DNA of 41,157 nucleotides from an uncultured Methanobrevibacter sp. GTDB lineage: Archaea > Methanobacteriota > Methanobacteria > Methanobacteriales > Methanobacteriaceae. Numbering within the stretch: the first letter of the stretch is position 1; every line of letters begins with the position of its first letter. This document shows, piece by piece, positions 1 through 11,893 of this stretch. The notes beneath the pieces were generated by a model. That model made no database searches. It saw only the letters and a program-made list of their open reading frames with translations, and was not told the DNA's origin. Location of the stretch: positions 1 to 41,157 of the forward strand of contig NZ_CACXNW010000041.1 of NCBI RefSeq assembly GCF_902769175.1, read 5' to 3'. The position numbers were made by a program, and so were the translations under genes.

Positions 1-819
1 ATCACTGACAACTTATTTGACCTTGTCAATGATACCACTGTTCCAGAATCAATCAATATTTTAGAACTTGACTCTGAAAGAGGAGTATTATCTCCTACAA
101 GCGAAATAGCAATCAGCGACAATACCATTGCTGCTGGTGTAAATCCATTTGACTTTAAAGTAACTTCAATTGGAGATGGCGATGACATAAATGTAGGTCC
201 TCAAAACCTCACTCCTGAAAGAAAGGCAACAGTAATTGTTTTCGAAAACATGAACACAACTGCTGTTTCCCCAGCTGACGGAGGAAAAACCGGAGAATAC
301 TTCGTATGGAGATTAACAGATGCTGACGGCAAACCATTAGCAAACACTCCTATGGAAATCGGTTTCAATGGTGTAGTCTACACCTACGAAAAAGACGGAA
401 TCATTACCGATGAGGACGGTTACGCTAAATTGCAAATCAACCTCGGATACAAAGGTGTATACACCTTCGCTATCTGTTTCTTAGGCAATGATAACTACAA
501 TGCTTCATTCGTAGTAGCAAAAATCACTGTAGACACACAAAAAGGTACCTTAACTGTTTCTAACAAATCTTACGCAGCTACCGCAAAAACAAAAACATTA
601 ACTGCAACCTTCAAAACCGCAAAAGGAAGCCCAATTGCAGACAAATGGGTCACATTCACAGTTAATGGAAAAACCTATAAGGCAAAAACCAATGCTAACG
701 GTGTAGCAAGCGTCAACGTAAGCTTAAACAAGAAAGGAACCTATAATTTCGTTGCTAAATTCGCTGGAGACAGTACATACACTGCAATTAACAAAACAGC
801 AAAATTAACCATAAAATAA
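1..819 (+). CDS. Adhesin-like surface protein, C-terminal part (cut by window start)
   Basis: The frame is open from base 1 to TAA at 817-819, so this is the last 272 residues of a longer protein; the first ATG in frame (250) is internal. Two Ig-like modules of about 90 residues are visible. Each has a conserved turn resembling DADGKP or TNANGVA, a Gly-Tyr/Thr-Tyr strand such as KGVYTF or KGTYNF, and a closing LTIK strand. This is the stalk architecture (Big_3-like or invasin-like) of archaeal adhesin-like proteins. The protein ends in a Lys-rich Ig module with no membrane anchor. Exported attachment or cell-wall function is inferred from the family; the ligand is unknown. It is codon-intact in the visible part, unlike the two neighbouring adhesin genes. 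Confidence 0.85.
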   Translation: MTDNLFDLVNDTTVPESINILELDSERGVLSPTSEIAISDNTIAAGVNPFDFKVTSIGDGDDINVGPQNLTPERKATVIVFENMNTTAVSPADGGKTGEYFVWRLTDADGKPLANTPMEIGFNGVVYTYEKDGIITDEDGYAKLQINLGYKGVYTFAICFLGNDNYNASFVVAKITVDTQKGTLTVSNKSYAATAKTKTLTATFKTAKGSPIADKWVTFTVNGKTYKAKTNANGVASVNVSLNKKGTYNFVAKFAGDSTYTAINKTAKLTIK

Positions 820-840
820 GTGAAAATTAAAATTTGTTTG

Positions 841-896
841 TGAAAATTATTATAAAATTTATTTTTATAATTAATTTTCATATTTTATTTTTTTTT
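841..896 (+). terminator. Hairpin plus T-rich tract after the first adhesin gene
   Basis: An inverted repeat pairs TGAAAATTATTATAAAA with a near-perfect complement ending at 880 and is followed by a T-rich run to 896, about 20 bases after the stop codon. The layout fits an intrinsic-type terminator. Confidence 0.55.
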
Positions 897-899
897 AAA

Positions 900-1019
900 A
901 AAAAAGTTAGAAAAATTTCAATTGATGAAAAGAAAAATAATTAAAACTTATTTTAAAATAAAAAGTTAGAAAAAATTTCAAAGGATGAAAAGAAAAATAA
1001 TTAAAAATTATTTTTAATA
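900..1019. repeat. Two-copy tandem repeat, unit about 59 bp
   Basis: Two copies of an A-rich unit containing GTTAGAAAAA, ATTTCA and GATGAAAAGAAAAATAATT start near 901 and 960 with a few differences. It lies just downstream of the first adhesin gene. No coding potential is seen. Confidence 0.7.
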
Positions 1020-1132
1020 AAAGAAAATAATTCTTAATTATTTTAATGTGAAAAAATATTTCTTCTGAAGTATTTTGAAAATATCCTAAAATATGAAATA
1101 GAAGAAAAAAAGAATGGAAAAAACTAAAAAAA

Positions 1133-1233
1133 TGAGTTTGTAAAAAAGTTTAGGCTTAAAATTATAATATTAATTTTTACTTATAAAGAAATCTAATAAA
1201 ATTAAAATAAGCCTATAAACTTTTACAGTCTCA
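1133..1233. repeat. 101-bp inverted-repeat element (MITE-like or hairpin RNA)
   Basis: The terminal arms 1133-1158 and 1208-1233 are inverted copies. Both outer ends read TGAG, both arms contain GTAAAA and GTTT, and both inner ends read AGGCTTA. The two arms differ by two 2-bp indels and a two-base mismatch. The spacer is about 50 bp of AT-rich DNA without a gene. It may be a miniature inverted-repeat element or a long RNA hairpin; no target-site duplication is obvious. Confidence 0.5.
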
Positions 1234-1448
1234 AAAAAATAAAAAAATATATATTTTTATTAACATATTATTATATAGTAAACTATATAAAGATTATTTT
1301 ATATAATATCAATCATAACTGTATTTTTATAAAAATATTAAAATCAGTTAAACTTACTGGAAAACTTTTTAAATAAAAAATGATAATTAAAGAAATATAT
1401 GAAAAATCATATTTTTAAGCTAATGATTTCGGGGAGGTGAAATCAAAT

Positions 1449-3743
1449 ATGGATTTAAAGCATAAATTAGTTTTGATATCCATGATATTAATTACTATTT
1501 TATGTGTCTCTTGTGTTTCTGTTGTTTCTGCAAGCAGTTTAGGTAATGACCTTACAGACTATAGACTATCTGAACAGAATGATTTGCAAAGTTCTTTAGA
1601 GTATCTAAGAAATAACGAGGATAATCTAATTAATGAAGAAAATCCTGATTCTGCTGATTTAATAAAGAATTCAAGTGATGAATCAACTACTTTAAATGAT
1701 GGAGAAGAGGAAGAGCAACCGGATACACCTGATTTAATTCATGAGGAAAGCACTGATGTAAACTATGTATACCCTAGCAATATCAAAAAATATTTCCTAA
1801 ACGGCATTTTAGATCCTAAATATGAAAATAAGACATTTGTGTTTATTGGTGATTTTGAAGATTTAGGAAAATTAACCATAAATGCACCTTATGTGAATAT
1901 ATCTGGATTGAATGCAAATTTAAGAAATATTGTATTTGATATTCAAAAAACAAACGTATGCTTATCTAATTTAAATTTAGTGCTGGATAAGGAATTTGAA
2001 AAAAATCATGGTGCTGCGATATTTGTGGCTTCAGACAATGCAATATTAAATAACTTGACAATTAATTATACAGTTCCAGATAATGTAGAAGCTTATGGCA
2101 TATTAGTTAACGAGTTCATCGACAGAGATGTGGAAAATCTAAGAATAACTAACAGCCAAATTAATTTTGAAGGACATAATGAAGATTTAGATGTGTACAA
2201 TTGTGCAGTGAAACTGATTGGAGCCTATGACTCCATAATGGAAAACAACACCATTATATGTTCACTTCCTTTAAAATTAATCAACTAGGGTACAGGACCT
2301 GAAAGTTTAGATTCAGAATATGCTTTTGCTGTAGGTTTAGAATATTGTGATTCATTTGTTTTAAACAACAATACAATAATTACAGATGTGAATAAAAGAC
2401 CTGCTATTCAATACACTACATTGGATTCAATTTCAGTAAGTCAATCAGAAAATGTTTTAATAAGCAACAATTCAATTTTCATGACTGATTTTGTTACTCC
2501 ACAAGGTGTTGAAAACTTCCTTTATGGAATAAATGCATACAATCTAAATGATTTGCTTATTACAAACAATAGCATATCCATCATAACAACAGGTGGTAAA
2601 TTAGCTTTAGGTACAGCATATCCAATACAGATTGCTGGTCCAACAAGCGGTATAAACATTACTGAAAACAATATTTCATCTGTTTCCAATGGACCAAACC
2701 TTGGAATATATTCTCAAAACTTCTTTGGGGATACTGAGTTATTCGTAAGCAATAACCTCATAAATATTACAGGATTGGCTGGACAGCATGAATGGTCTTT
2801 AGTTGCAGGTATTGAATCTCAAGATACTTACTCTGAAATCTTTAACAATACCATTGAAGTTCATAGCATTGGTGAAGTAAAAGATGGAGATAACATTTAC
2901 GGTGTTAGCTATCGCCAATACACTGCAGATTCTCATACTTTCCAAATTGAAGACAACACAGTATATGGTGATACCAAAACTGCAGTTTATCTATTGGATT
3001 CTGATGATTCAAATGTTAAAAACAATACTGTAATCTCAACTCTTGATGATGCAAAAACTGGTGATGACAGTTTTAGAAAGGGAAACTATACCCACACCAA
3101 CACTAATGACGAAGGCAATCGCGTTATAAGGGCAGATGATTATTATAGAAATATGAACCCTAACGTCAATGGTGATGGAGATTCTACTGATACAAACCCT
3201 CATGTCAATCCATTAATACCTCATCAAGGAGATAATGGAGACAGTGGACAAAATCCTATGGTCAATCCGGCAATTCCATGATATAACCCAACTCATGGAA
3301 TTAATGATGGCGAAGGTGAAACCACCAATAACAGTGATCTCATCGATGATGGAGGATCTGATGATGGTGATGTTCAAGGAACCATCAACGATAATAGACC
3401 GTATAATGGACATACCACTACTGCAAATGATGATGGACAAAATAGAGAACATTCAAATAATAATTGCAATGATAACTTAAATAACATTACAAATACAAAT
3501 GACGGAACTCTTGCTTCAAACAGCACTGATGCAAGTCCTGGACTATTTGGAACTGATCCTATAGGAAAATCTCCAGATTCCTCTTCCCAAGGAGAAGTGG
3601 AAAGTTCAGCTAAAAAAGCATTTAAACTCGATGAAGTAATGGATTTCGCTAAAGACAACACATTTGAAATGCTTTTACTTATCATTTGTGCATTAATATT
3701 ATTAATTGTTGGATACAAACGTAAAAATACATTTCTTAAATAA
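1449..3743 (+). pseudogene. Adhesin-like / parallel beta-helix surface protein, interrupted by TAG and TGA
   Basis: One reading frame runs from ATG 1449 to TAA 3741-3743 (764 codons) with two in-frame stops, TAG at 2286-2288 and TGA at 3279-3281; the frame is kept through both. ATG 1449 sits 8 bases after GGAGGTGA. Residues 1-28 are a signal peptide ending VVSASS. An acidic linker follows, then a long Asn-rich right-handed beta-helix with recurrent NN(T/S)I turns (residues about 110-540). Next is a low-complexity Asp/Asn/Gly region, and at the C-terminus a hydrophobic segment followed by YKRKNTFLK, a typical membrane anchor with a positive stop-transfer. The intact anchor and frame suggest recent nonsense mutation, sequence error or readthrough rather than old decay. 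Inferred cell-surface adhesin. Confidence 0.75.
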
Positions 3744-3782
3744 TTAGTTTCTAAAACTAATTATTTCTATTTTTTTTCTTTT
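3741..3782 (+). terminator. Intrinsic-type terminator
   Basis: A perfect 10-bp stem, TAATTAGTTT at 3741-3750 and AAACTAATTA at 3754-3763, overlaps the stop codon and is followed by a T-rich tract to 3782. Confidence 0.75.
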
Positions 3783-3840
3783 TATTAAAAATTAAAAACT
3801 TTTTTTGTATAAATTACTTTTTTAAAATCTTTTTCTGAAT

Positions 3841-3999
3841 AAAAATAATTTCTAAAACCAATCATTTAGTTAAAACAGATTGTCTCTAAAATAAAAATAA
3901 ACTTCTAAAAACAATCAATTAGTTAAAACAGATTGTCTCTAAAATAAAAATAAACTTCTAAAAACAATCAATTAGTTAAAACAGATTGTCTCTAAAAAA
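3841..3999. repeat. Three-copy tandem repeat, unit 53 bp
   Basis: The landmark GATTGTCTCT recurs at 3878, 3931 and 3984. Copies 2 and 3 are nearly identical and copy 1 differs at a few bases. The remaining gap to 4125 is AT-rich, with GAGGGG (4112-4117) as the ribosome binding site of the next gene. Confidence 0.85.
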
Positions 4000-4125
4000 A
4001 AAACAGCCATTATATAAAAATTATATAATAATTATATAAAAATAATTAAATATATTAAATATAAATTAAAAAATATAAATTATACTTTAATTTTTTTAAA
4101 ACTAATATAATGAGGGGAAATTAAC

Positions 4126-7100
4126 TTGAAAAAATATAAAATTTTATTGATAATTTCAATTATCACTATTTTATTATCCTTATCTGCTGTAAGTGCAGTT
4201 GATTTGAATGATGAACCAGTGAATATTGAAAATGATAATACTCATAGGATACTAAGTGAAAACAGCTTATTAAATGATGATTCAATTGATGAAAGCATTG
4301 GAGATTCCAATCTTAATTCAAATGAACTGAATGCAAACAATCTCTTAAGCAATGACAATGAAATTTATGTAGACATAAATAATGGTGACGATTCTAACGA
4401 TGGAAAATCATTAGATAATCCCGTGAAATCCTTTGAAAAGGCTATGAATTTATCTGGAGACAATTATACCATTCATTTATCTGATGGAGATTATACAGGA
4501 TTAGAGAATACTGGAATAAGAATAAATAAGTCATTGAATATTGTAGGAAATGAAAACACCACTTTTAATGGATTAAATGAAAATCATATTTTTATTATTG
4601 AAGATGGCTTGACAGACAGCTTTAAAAACATCAGCTTTATTAATGGATGCAAAAATCCTGCTCAAAGCGATTCAAAGAATGTTTATGGTGGAGCATTGGA
4701 AATTAAAAATTCCTATGTCAACATAGATAACTGTAAATTTGTCAATAACCTTCTAGACTTTGACAGTGAGGAAAAATACAAATATGGTGGAGCCATAAGC
4801 AATATAGGGGATTTGACAATAAGCAATTCCTATTTCTATAATAACAGCATCATCTCATATGGCAATAAGATTTCATTTGGAGGTGCAATATACAATAAGG
4901 GAAACCTTACTGTGAAAAATTCCTCATTTATTGAATCCAAAGGGGAAAAATACACTTATGGAGCATGAATATACAATGATGGAACTGCTTATATGGAAGA
5001 CAGCATCATTGCAAATTCATATTCAAAAGAGGAATCAAGAGGATCTGCAATATATAATAAAGGAAATTTCACCTTAAAAGATTCAATAATTGAAAACAAC
5101 ACCGTTGAAAGATATAACTTCAATTACATATATGGAAACATTTTTAATTCTGGAAAATTAGTAGCTGTAGGCAACATTTTCAGAAACAACAGAGGATACT
5201 ATAAGCCACCAAATACCCAATATGAAGGAAGTCCTAACATCTACAATCTTGGAGACTTGGAATTAAGCTATAATGTCTTTACTAACAATGCACCTTTCAA
5301 TTTGATTTCCCCAGACTTGTACATTAGCGGAGGAAAAGACATCAATATAGACAATAACTTTTGGGATACAAACAACAATCCTTTCAAGGAAAACAAGATC
5401 AATTTAGATATGGCGAACTCCTGGATTGTATTAGATTTAAACCCAGAATACTCAAATATAGACATCAATGAAGAGTTAGAAATCATTGCATCCTTAAAAT
5501 CAAGCAATGATGATGTCGTTGAATTGAATTTATTACCTGCATTAAACATTAGCTTATTTATAGACAATGAATTAGTCAGCTAAAAGGAATTCATTGATGG
5601 AATCAGCAACTTTAATCATAGCTTTAGCGAAAAAGGAAATTACAACATATCCGGAAAAGTGAATAATCTTACAAAATCCATTATAGTCGATGTAGGTAAA
5701 AAGGAATCATTTATTGATTTCAATATAAGCGAAAACATCAATTATACTGAAGATTTGGAAATTAACTTAACCGTTTTTGATGAAGATTCCAACCCATAAG
5801 CGGAAATGTTACTGTTCTATTAAATGATGATGAGCATTCAGTTAACTTAATTGACGGAAAAGGAAACCTCACCATTTCCAATTTAATACCAAATGATTAC
5901 ACTTTAAGATTAACTTATGAAGGAAATGAAGATTACAGCAAAGCGATTGAAGAAAAGAATTTCACAATAAGCAAAAGCACAACTAACTTATCCATTGAAA
6001 TAGAAGAGATTACCGTTGGAGAAACAGGTCATGCCATAATTACAATAAGTCCAGAAGTTCTTCCAGGAGAAGTTAAGCTATACATAGATGGCGAGTATAA
6101 ACAGACCCTAAACCTATATAATGAAAGCACTGACTTAAACCTTAACGGATTTGCTAGAGGAGAATATCTAATCACTGTAGAATATTTAGGATCCACCTAT
6201 TATGAAGCTGCCAATGCAAGTGCAAGATTTAAAGTAAAAAGCTTAGACGGATCAATATCAGTATCCTATGATGACATAAAAATAGGAAATAACGCTACAG
6301 TGGTAATAGAATCAGATGCTGAGGATTTATACGACAATGCAATTCTTGAAATAAACGGCAAGGAATATGACATCTATATTCAAAACGGCACTGCAAACAT
6401 TACACTTGTAAACCTAACAAATGGAACATATGACATTAAGGTAATGTACAAGGGAAATGAAAAATATGGTCCATCTAATGCTTCCTGTTCATTTAATGTT
6501 TCCAAATATACATCTGAACTAATTGTAGACATTATTGCAGACGAACAAAGCGGAAGTGGAGATACATTTAATGGAAATATCATTGTAAAAACCGAACCTG
6601 ACAACTGTACAGGAGACATAACTCTATTTGTAAACATTAGGCAATACACATTAAGCCTTAAGAATGGAATCTGCAACTTCAGTGTAGAATTTGATAAGGG
6701 AACAAATTATATCTTTGCATTCTACGAAGGAGATTATTTCTTTGAACCAAATAGCTGGAACACAACATATGGAGCAGAAGATGAATTCTATTTAATCGGA
6801 TATGATATTGCAGCTTATGAATATAATGACTTTAATTACACTGTCCTTTTAGTGGAAAAGAATGGAATGACAATGCCAAATCGGATTGTTAATGTCACTT
6901 TCAATGGAGAATATTACACCATCACAACAGATAATGAAGGAAAGGCATACTTCCCATTGAATCTGAATGTTGGTGAATATTCAATAAATGCAAGCTATAA
7001 AAACAAGACAGTAAGCAATAAAATCATTATAAAAGCGATTGAATTCAATTTGATTACATATAATATAACTTATGGAGAAAACAAATCCATTGAAGTAATA

Positions 7101-9482
7101 TTTAGTTCAAGCAACAACATTAGTGGAAACAATAATGAAAATAATGGTGGAAATTCAACTGAAAATCTAACCATAAATGGAAAAGTCCATTTAAAAATAA
7201 TCGATCTTGACAACAATATTGAAATTCTTGATGAAGAGATTTTAATTCAAGACAATAAGGCATTATATGACCTAAGCCAAATGAACGTCGGAAACTATAT
7301 GGCCATCACAAAATATGTGAATGACCTATATAATTCAAGTGAAAAAAACAGCACATTCAATATTAAAAAGGCTGAAGGTAAGATAAATCTTGAATGTGAA
7401 GACATTAACTTTGGTGAAACTGCTGAAATAATAGCAAGTCTTCCAAATGCAGTTGGAAATATCCAATTCAAGATTAATGGAACAATTTATAATGTAGAGA
7501 TTTCCGATTCAAGTGCCATCCTTAATTTAACAGATTTAAATCCTGGAACATACTCAGTTGAAGCAAGCTTTGATGGAGATTCCAACTATTATCCATGTGA
7601 AGCAAATGCAGGATTTTCAGTTAGAAATTCAACTACAGACTTGAATATCTACATCAACAATACAGAGTATGGAAAGGACATCACTGTCATTGCAGAACTT
7701 AATGAGGATGCTAAAGGAAAGGTTACATTTAAAATAAAGGACTTGGAACATGTCAGTGAAATAAGTGATGGAACTACAAGCTGGACATTTAACGGCATTG
7801 AAGCAGGCAGATACAATATCGAAGCAATATATTCAGGAGACAGCCAATATATTCCTAAATCCAATAATGCTTCATTTGAAATAAGCAAAGCAAATTCATC
7901 AATAATCCTATACACTGATGATGTATGCCTTTATGAAAACATTCGAATATATGCAAATCTAAGCAAAAATGCAACTGGAACTGTGACTTTCAGCATAGAA
8001 GGGTACTACTCTCCAAGAGATAAGAACATTATAAATTCTAGTGCAAACGGGTATATTTCACCTTTAGATGAAGGAACCTATACTGTTTTAGCAACTTATA
8101 ATGGAGATAGAAACTATCTGCCATCAAGCACAAGCTATCTTTTAAATGTCAGCAAAATCAAATCAATCCTAACAGTTGAAATCAAGGATAGGAATGTCAA
8201 TGATACAATAGTCATTAATGCCAAACTGATATCTGCAAATAATGATAAGCTAAGCGGAAATGTCATTGTAACAATTGATGGCAAATCATATACTGTTTCT
8301 GTAAGCAATGGTGCAGGATCATTAAACATAGGAAAAATGGCTGTAGGCAATTACAGCTTTACAGCTAGCTATGAAGGAAATGATAATTTCAGCAAAGCTT
8401 CAGCAAAAGGAGAATTCAAGGTTATAGACACATTATTAAATGCTAAACTTGAATACAAAGACTTTAAAGAATACTATAAAGCAGGCAAACAACTTGTAGT
8501 AAAGCTCTTAGATTCCAATAACAAGCCAATAAGCGGAGAAACAATCTACCTCTGCCTAAATAAAAAGGCATACAAAGTAACAACTGATGCAGATGGAAAT
8601 GCTAAGCTAACCATTGGATTGAATCCTGGAAATTATACAATAGACATCAAGTTCAATGAGTCTAAAACATACCACGAGCTTTCAGGAAAAGTGAATGTAA
8701 CTGTATTGAAAACAATACAAGCCAGTGACTTGACAAAAAAATACAATACTTCAGGCCAATATTTGGCTATGTTTTATAATCCTAATGGAAAGGCATTAGG
8801 AAATACAAAAGTCCAAATCACTATTGGAAAGAATAAATATTCCTTCACTACACTTGCAAATGGATTTTTAAGGTTAAACATTAATTTAAATCCTGGAAAA
8901 TACACCATTAAAGCAACCAATCCTGCTAGTGGAGAAGTGGCACAGAATACCATATTTATATTCCAGAACCTAATGTGCAACAAGAATATAGTTAAATACT
9001 ATAAGGCAAAATCTGTTTACAGGGTACGTGCATTTGGAAACAATGGAAAAGCAGTAGCTGCAGGACAAATAGTTACATTTAAGATTGGAGGCAATACCTA
9101 CAAGCGTAAAACTAATAAAACTGGATATGCTTACCTTACAATCACTAATCTAAAACCAAAAACTTACACAATTAAAGCAACATACAATAAGTTTACTGTT
9201 TCAAATAAGATTACTGTTAAGCCTCTTTTAACTGCAAAGAACGTTTCATATAAAAAAGGCAAAAAGGTAAGGTTCAGTGCAAAATTAGTTAACACTAAAG
9301 GAAAAGCTATTAAATGCAAAAGAATTACTTTTAGAATTAAAAATAAAAAGTATTATGCAAAAACAAATGCCAAAGGAGTGGCAACAGTTACAATAAAAAT
9401 AGCTCTAAAAGTAGGAAGCCATAAAATCCAAAGTGTTTATGGAATAAATAAGATTACAAAAACTATAACTATTAAAAGATAA
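4126..9482 (+). pseudogene. Large adhesin-like protein with beta-helix and Ig-like repeats, broken by two stops and one frameshift
   Basis: The gene starts at TTG 4126, 8 bases after GAGGGG; the upstream ATG at 4110 closes after four codons. The original product would be about 1785 residues: a signal peptide (1-25, ending SAVSA), an Asn-rich linker, and a Pmp-like beta-helix with repeated GGAIYNKGNLT units (about 75-440). About fifteen Ig-like modules of 80-95 residues follow, with landmarks such as AxYxGDxxYxPS and PGxYxI, then a Lys-rich C-terminal end. The frame is interrupted by TGA at 4966-4968, TAA at 5581-5583 and a one-base loss in the C run at 5793-5795; inserting one C restores NPISGNVT. 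From there 1229 codons remain open to TAA 9480. No membrane anchor is seen, so retention may rely on the Lys-rich modules. Inferred surface adhesin, inactive or phase-off as written. Confidence 0.8.
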
Positions 9483-9518
9483 GTGGATCTTCCACTTATT
9501 ATTTTTCTTTTTTTTTTA
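9480..9518 (+). terminator. Intrinsic-type terminator
   Basis: An 8-bp stem, TAAGTGGA at 9480-9487 and TCCACTTA at 9491-9498, with a TCT loop overlaps the stop codon and is followed by a T-rich run to 9518. Confidence 0.8.
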
Positions 9519-10557
9519 AGTATTGCGTTTAATTTTCAACACAACGATTCTTTTTTTAAATTTCTGTAAATTCATTTACTATAATATTTCCACTATAAAA
9601 AAAATCTCATTATATTCTTTCACTATAATATTTCTTTTTTAAAAATTTTTAATGAATATTTTTACAATATATTTCTAATTGAAAATCTATTTATTAAAAA
9701 ATTAAAAATATCTAAAATATTTTTTTAAAAATTTACTATTTTATGAAAAAGTGATGAAGTGATGTACATTAATGAAATTAAAAAAACAATATTATTGAGA
9801 TGAATAGAAATAATGAATTAATAGATTAAATATTTTAATAGATGTATTGATAAACTATCATTTAATCAATCGATATTTTAATATAAATGATATCAAAAAA
9901 TTTATAAAAAGTTTACCATATTTATCTAAGAAATTCTGAAAAAAAATAGAATATACCATTAAAAAAAATCACCATAAAAAATAATCAAAAAAAATTCACT
10001 TTTGAGAAATCCATAAAAAAAATAATCAAAAAAATTCACTTTTGAGAAATCCATAAAAAAATGATCAAAAATAATTTTTCATTTTTTAAAAAATCTCGGA
10101 AAAATGTAATGAAAAATATTAAAATTTTTTAGAAAAATAAAATGAAAAAAATTAAAATTTTCTAAAAAAAATTAAATGAAAATGAATGAAAAACAGATAT
10201 TGTTTATATAATTTCGAACAAAAAACTTACAGTAGAAATGCACCTCTCACTAATAGAAAAAAATTTTTTGTCAAATAATAGAAAATTATTGAAAAAAAGA
10301 AAAATAAAAAACTAAATATAAATATTATAGGAATTATAAAATTATATAAGATTAGAATTTTAAATAATAAAATTTTAATAAATAAAATTCAAAATAAAGA
10401 ATTTTTAAAAAATTTAAAAAAAACATCAAAATATTGATTTTTGTAGAAGAAATTTTTCCCTGTAGAAAAAAAAAAATTTACAGAACTAGTGAAAAATACT
10501 AATGTAAAATGAAAAAAAAAGTTTACAAAAATCAAAAGAAAATAGGGTGTAGATAAA
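9519..10557. other. 1-kb AT-rich intergenic region
   Basis: No convincing gene on either strand; short open frames here are Phe/Lys-only by-products of the A/T runs. It holds one short tandem repeat (listed). The ribosome binding site GGGTG at 10543-10547 serves the next gene. Many TATA-like sites make a single promoter assignment unsafe. Confidence 0.5.
9973..10060. repeat. Tandem repeat, unit 40 bp, about 2.3 copies
   Basis: ATTCACTTTTGAGAAATCC occurs at 9994 and 10034, each followed by an A run and a TAATCA or TGATCA landmark. Confidence 0.75.
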
Positions 10558-11049
10558 ATGGATGGAAAATTAGATATCGATTCCTTTGAAAAAGCAATAA
10601 ATGATTTAAATAAAAATTTAAGTGATGTAGGTTTACTTTTTAGAGCCAACATGCCTTTACTCGCTACTGATGCGACACAAGAAACTAAAGAAAACTGTGT
10701 AGATAAAATGTCCGATAGAATAGCGGAATTGCTTGATTCATTTAGGGAAAGCTATAGTTACTACAATAATTTTTATGAAAAACTTAAGGAAAATGTCAAA
10801 AATGAAACTATTGAAAACCCAGAAGAATATGAGGTTTTCTTTAACCATGCAACTGAAACATTTCCAAAATATATTGATGAACTTGGACAAAGCATTGACA
10901 GCTTATGTAATATTCCTGTGAAAACCGAAAAATTCAATTCAACCATGAGAGAATTAGGTTCAATAAGTGAAAACTTCCGCTTTGACTTTAAAAGAACATT
11001 GGCAGTAGCTGATGTATATAAGATACAAAAAGAAATGAAACAAGAATAG
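10558..11049 (+). CDS. Hypothetical helical protein
   Basis: I do not recognise this 163-residue protein. It has no signal peptide or membrane segment. The sequence is rich in Glu, Lys, Asp and Asn, with heptad-like spacing of Leu, Ile and Phe, and probably folds as a bundle of four or five long helices. Two Cys (residues 46 and 121) are not arranged as a metal site. ATG 10558 follows GGGTG by about 10 bases. The gene is 28 bases upstream of the first of two methyltransferases on the same strand, so co-transcription is likely. A role as partner or regulator of those enzymes is only a guess from position. Confidence 0.75.
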   Translation: MDGKLDIDSFEKAINDLNKNLSDVGLLFRANMPLLATDATQETKENCVDKMSDRIAELLDSFRESYSYYNNFYEKLKENVKNETIENPEEYEVFFNHATETFPKYIDELGQSIDSLCNIPVKTEKFNSTMRELGSISENFRFDFKRTLAVADVYKIQKEMKQE

Positions 11050-11077
11050 TTGCTGAAATAATCTAAATGGTGGAAAA

Positions 11078-11893
11078 ATGACATTTCAAATAAATGATCC
11101 TGAAGATATTGATTGGGCTTACTTTTGGACAAGGAAATTGGAAGCTAAAAAGGATAGGGCTAAAGACTGGAATAAGGCTGCACCTAACTTTGGAAAATCT
11201 GCAAAAAGAGATGATTACCACATCAAACTAATAGAAAAGATAGATGTTAGCAAAGATGACAGCCTTCTTGATTTAGGTTGTGGTGAAGGAACCATAACTA
11301 TTCCCCTTGCAAAAAGGGCAAAAAATGTTACAGGAGTGGATTCATCCTATAAAATGCTTGAAATATTAAATGAAAAGGCGCAAAAGGAAAATGTTGATAA
11401 TATAAAAACAATTGAAAAGGATTTAAGCCAAATTACTTTAGAGGATGTAGGCAAACATGACATTATTGTAGCTTCAAGATCATTGAATGGAGTGCTAAAT
11501 ATAAAGGAAACCATTGCAAATATAAATGAAATAGCCAATAAGTACGTTTACATAACCCTTTTTGGACCAAACAATTGGAAAATAGAAAGGGAATTTTATG
11601 AGTCAATCCAAAAGGATTATAATGAATTTCCATCCCATAGATATTTCTTCAATATACTTATAGATATGGGAATCCATCCAAATGTTGAAAACCTAAACAT
11701 AGGCCATGAAAGAGAATACGAAAGTATAGATGAAGCTATAGAAAGCGGCAAATGGAGATTGGATTTCTTGAATGACGATGAAAAGAAATCATTATATAAG
11801 TATTTAGAGGATATTCTTGAAGAAAATGAAAATGGAAAGCTTTCCAATCCTAATGATAAAGCTGACTGGGTTTTATACTGGTGGAAGAAATGA
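11078..11893 (+). CDS. Class I SAM-dependent methyltransferase (copy 1)
   Basis: The 271-residue protein has a Rossmann-type methyltransferase core. Motif I is LDLGCGEGTIT (residues 64-74), motif II ends in Asp88 (VTGVD), and a motif IV-like strand HDIIVASRSLNG follows near 128-139. The N-terminal 50 residues are an Asp/Trp-rich helical cap (IDWAYFWTRK) and the C-terminus is WVLYWWKK. The acceptor substrate cannot be read from the sequence; the class covers small molecules, lipids, RNA and protein. It is clearly paralogous to the next gene over its whole length, a tandem duplication. Its stop codon overlaps that gene's ATG as ATGA, implying translational coupling. GGTGG lies four bases before ATG 11078. 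Confidence 0.85.
   Translation: MTFQINDPEDIDWAYFWTRKLEAKKDRAKDWNKAAPNFGKSAKRDDYHIKLIEKIDVSKDDSLLDLGCGEGTITIPLAKRAKNVTGVDSSYKMLEILNEKAQKENVDNIKTIEKDLSQITLEDVGKHDIIVASRSLNGVLNIKETIANINEIANKYVYITLFGPNNWKIEREFYESIQKDYNEFPSHRYFFNILIDMGIHPNVENLNIGHEREYESIDEAIESGKWRLDFLNDDEKKSLYKYLEDILEENENGKLSNPNDKADWVLYWWKK

Larger units (their letters stand above)
820..1448. other. Intergenic region between adhesin genes
   Basis: Very AT-rich. It holds a terminator, a 59-bp tandem repeat and a 101-bp inverted repeat (listed separately), then a stretch at 1250-1330 with several TATA-like sites. An imperfect inverted repeat at 1393-1416 (ATATATGA facing TCATAT) precedes the ribosome binding site GGGGAGGTGA at 1431-1440. 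That site is centred on the GTG at 1437, so the ATG at 1449 is the better start for the next gene. Confidence 0.5.

Noticed and set aside
2286-2288. TAG in the adhesin frame as a pyrrolysine codon
   Set aside because: TGA and TAA interrupt the same gene family in the same way, no pyrrolysine gene is seen, and this lineage is not known to use pyrrolysine.
10389-10652. 87-residue minus-strand frame over the start of the 10558 gene
   Set aside because: Composition is Phe/Lys/Ser from reading A/T runs backwards; no ribosome binding site; it overlaps a better gene.
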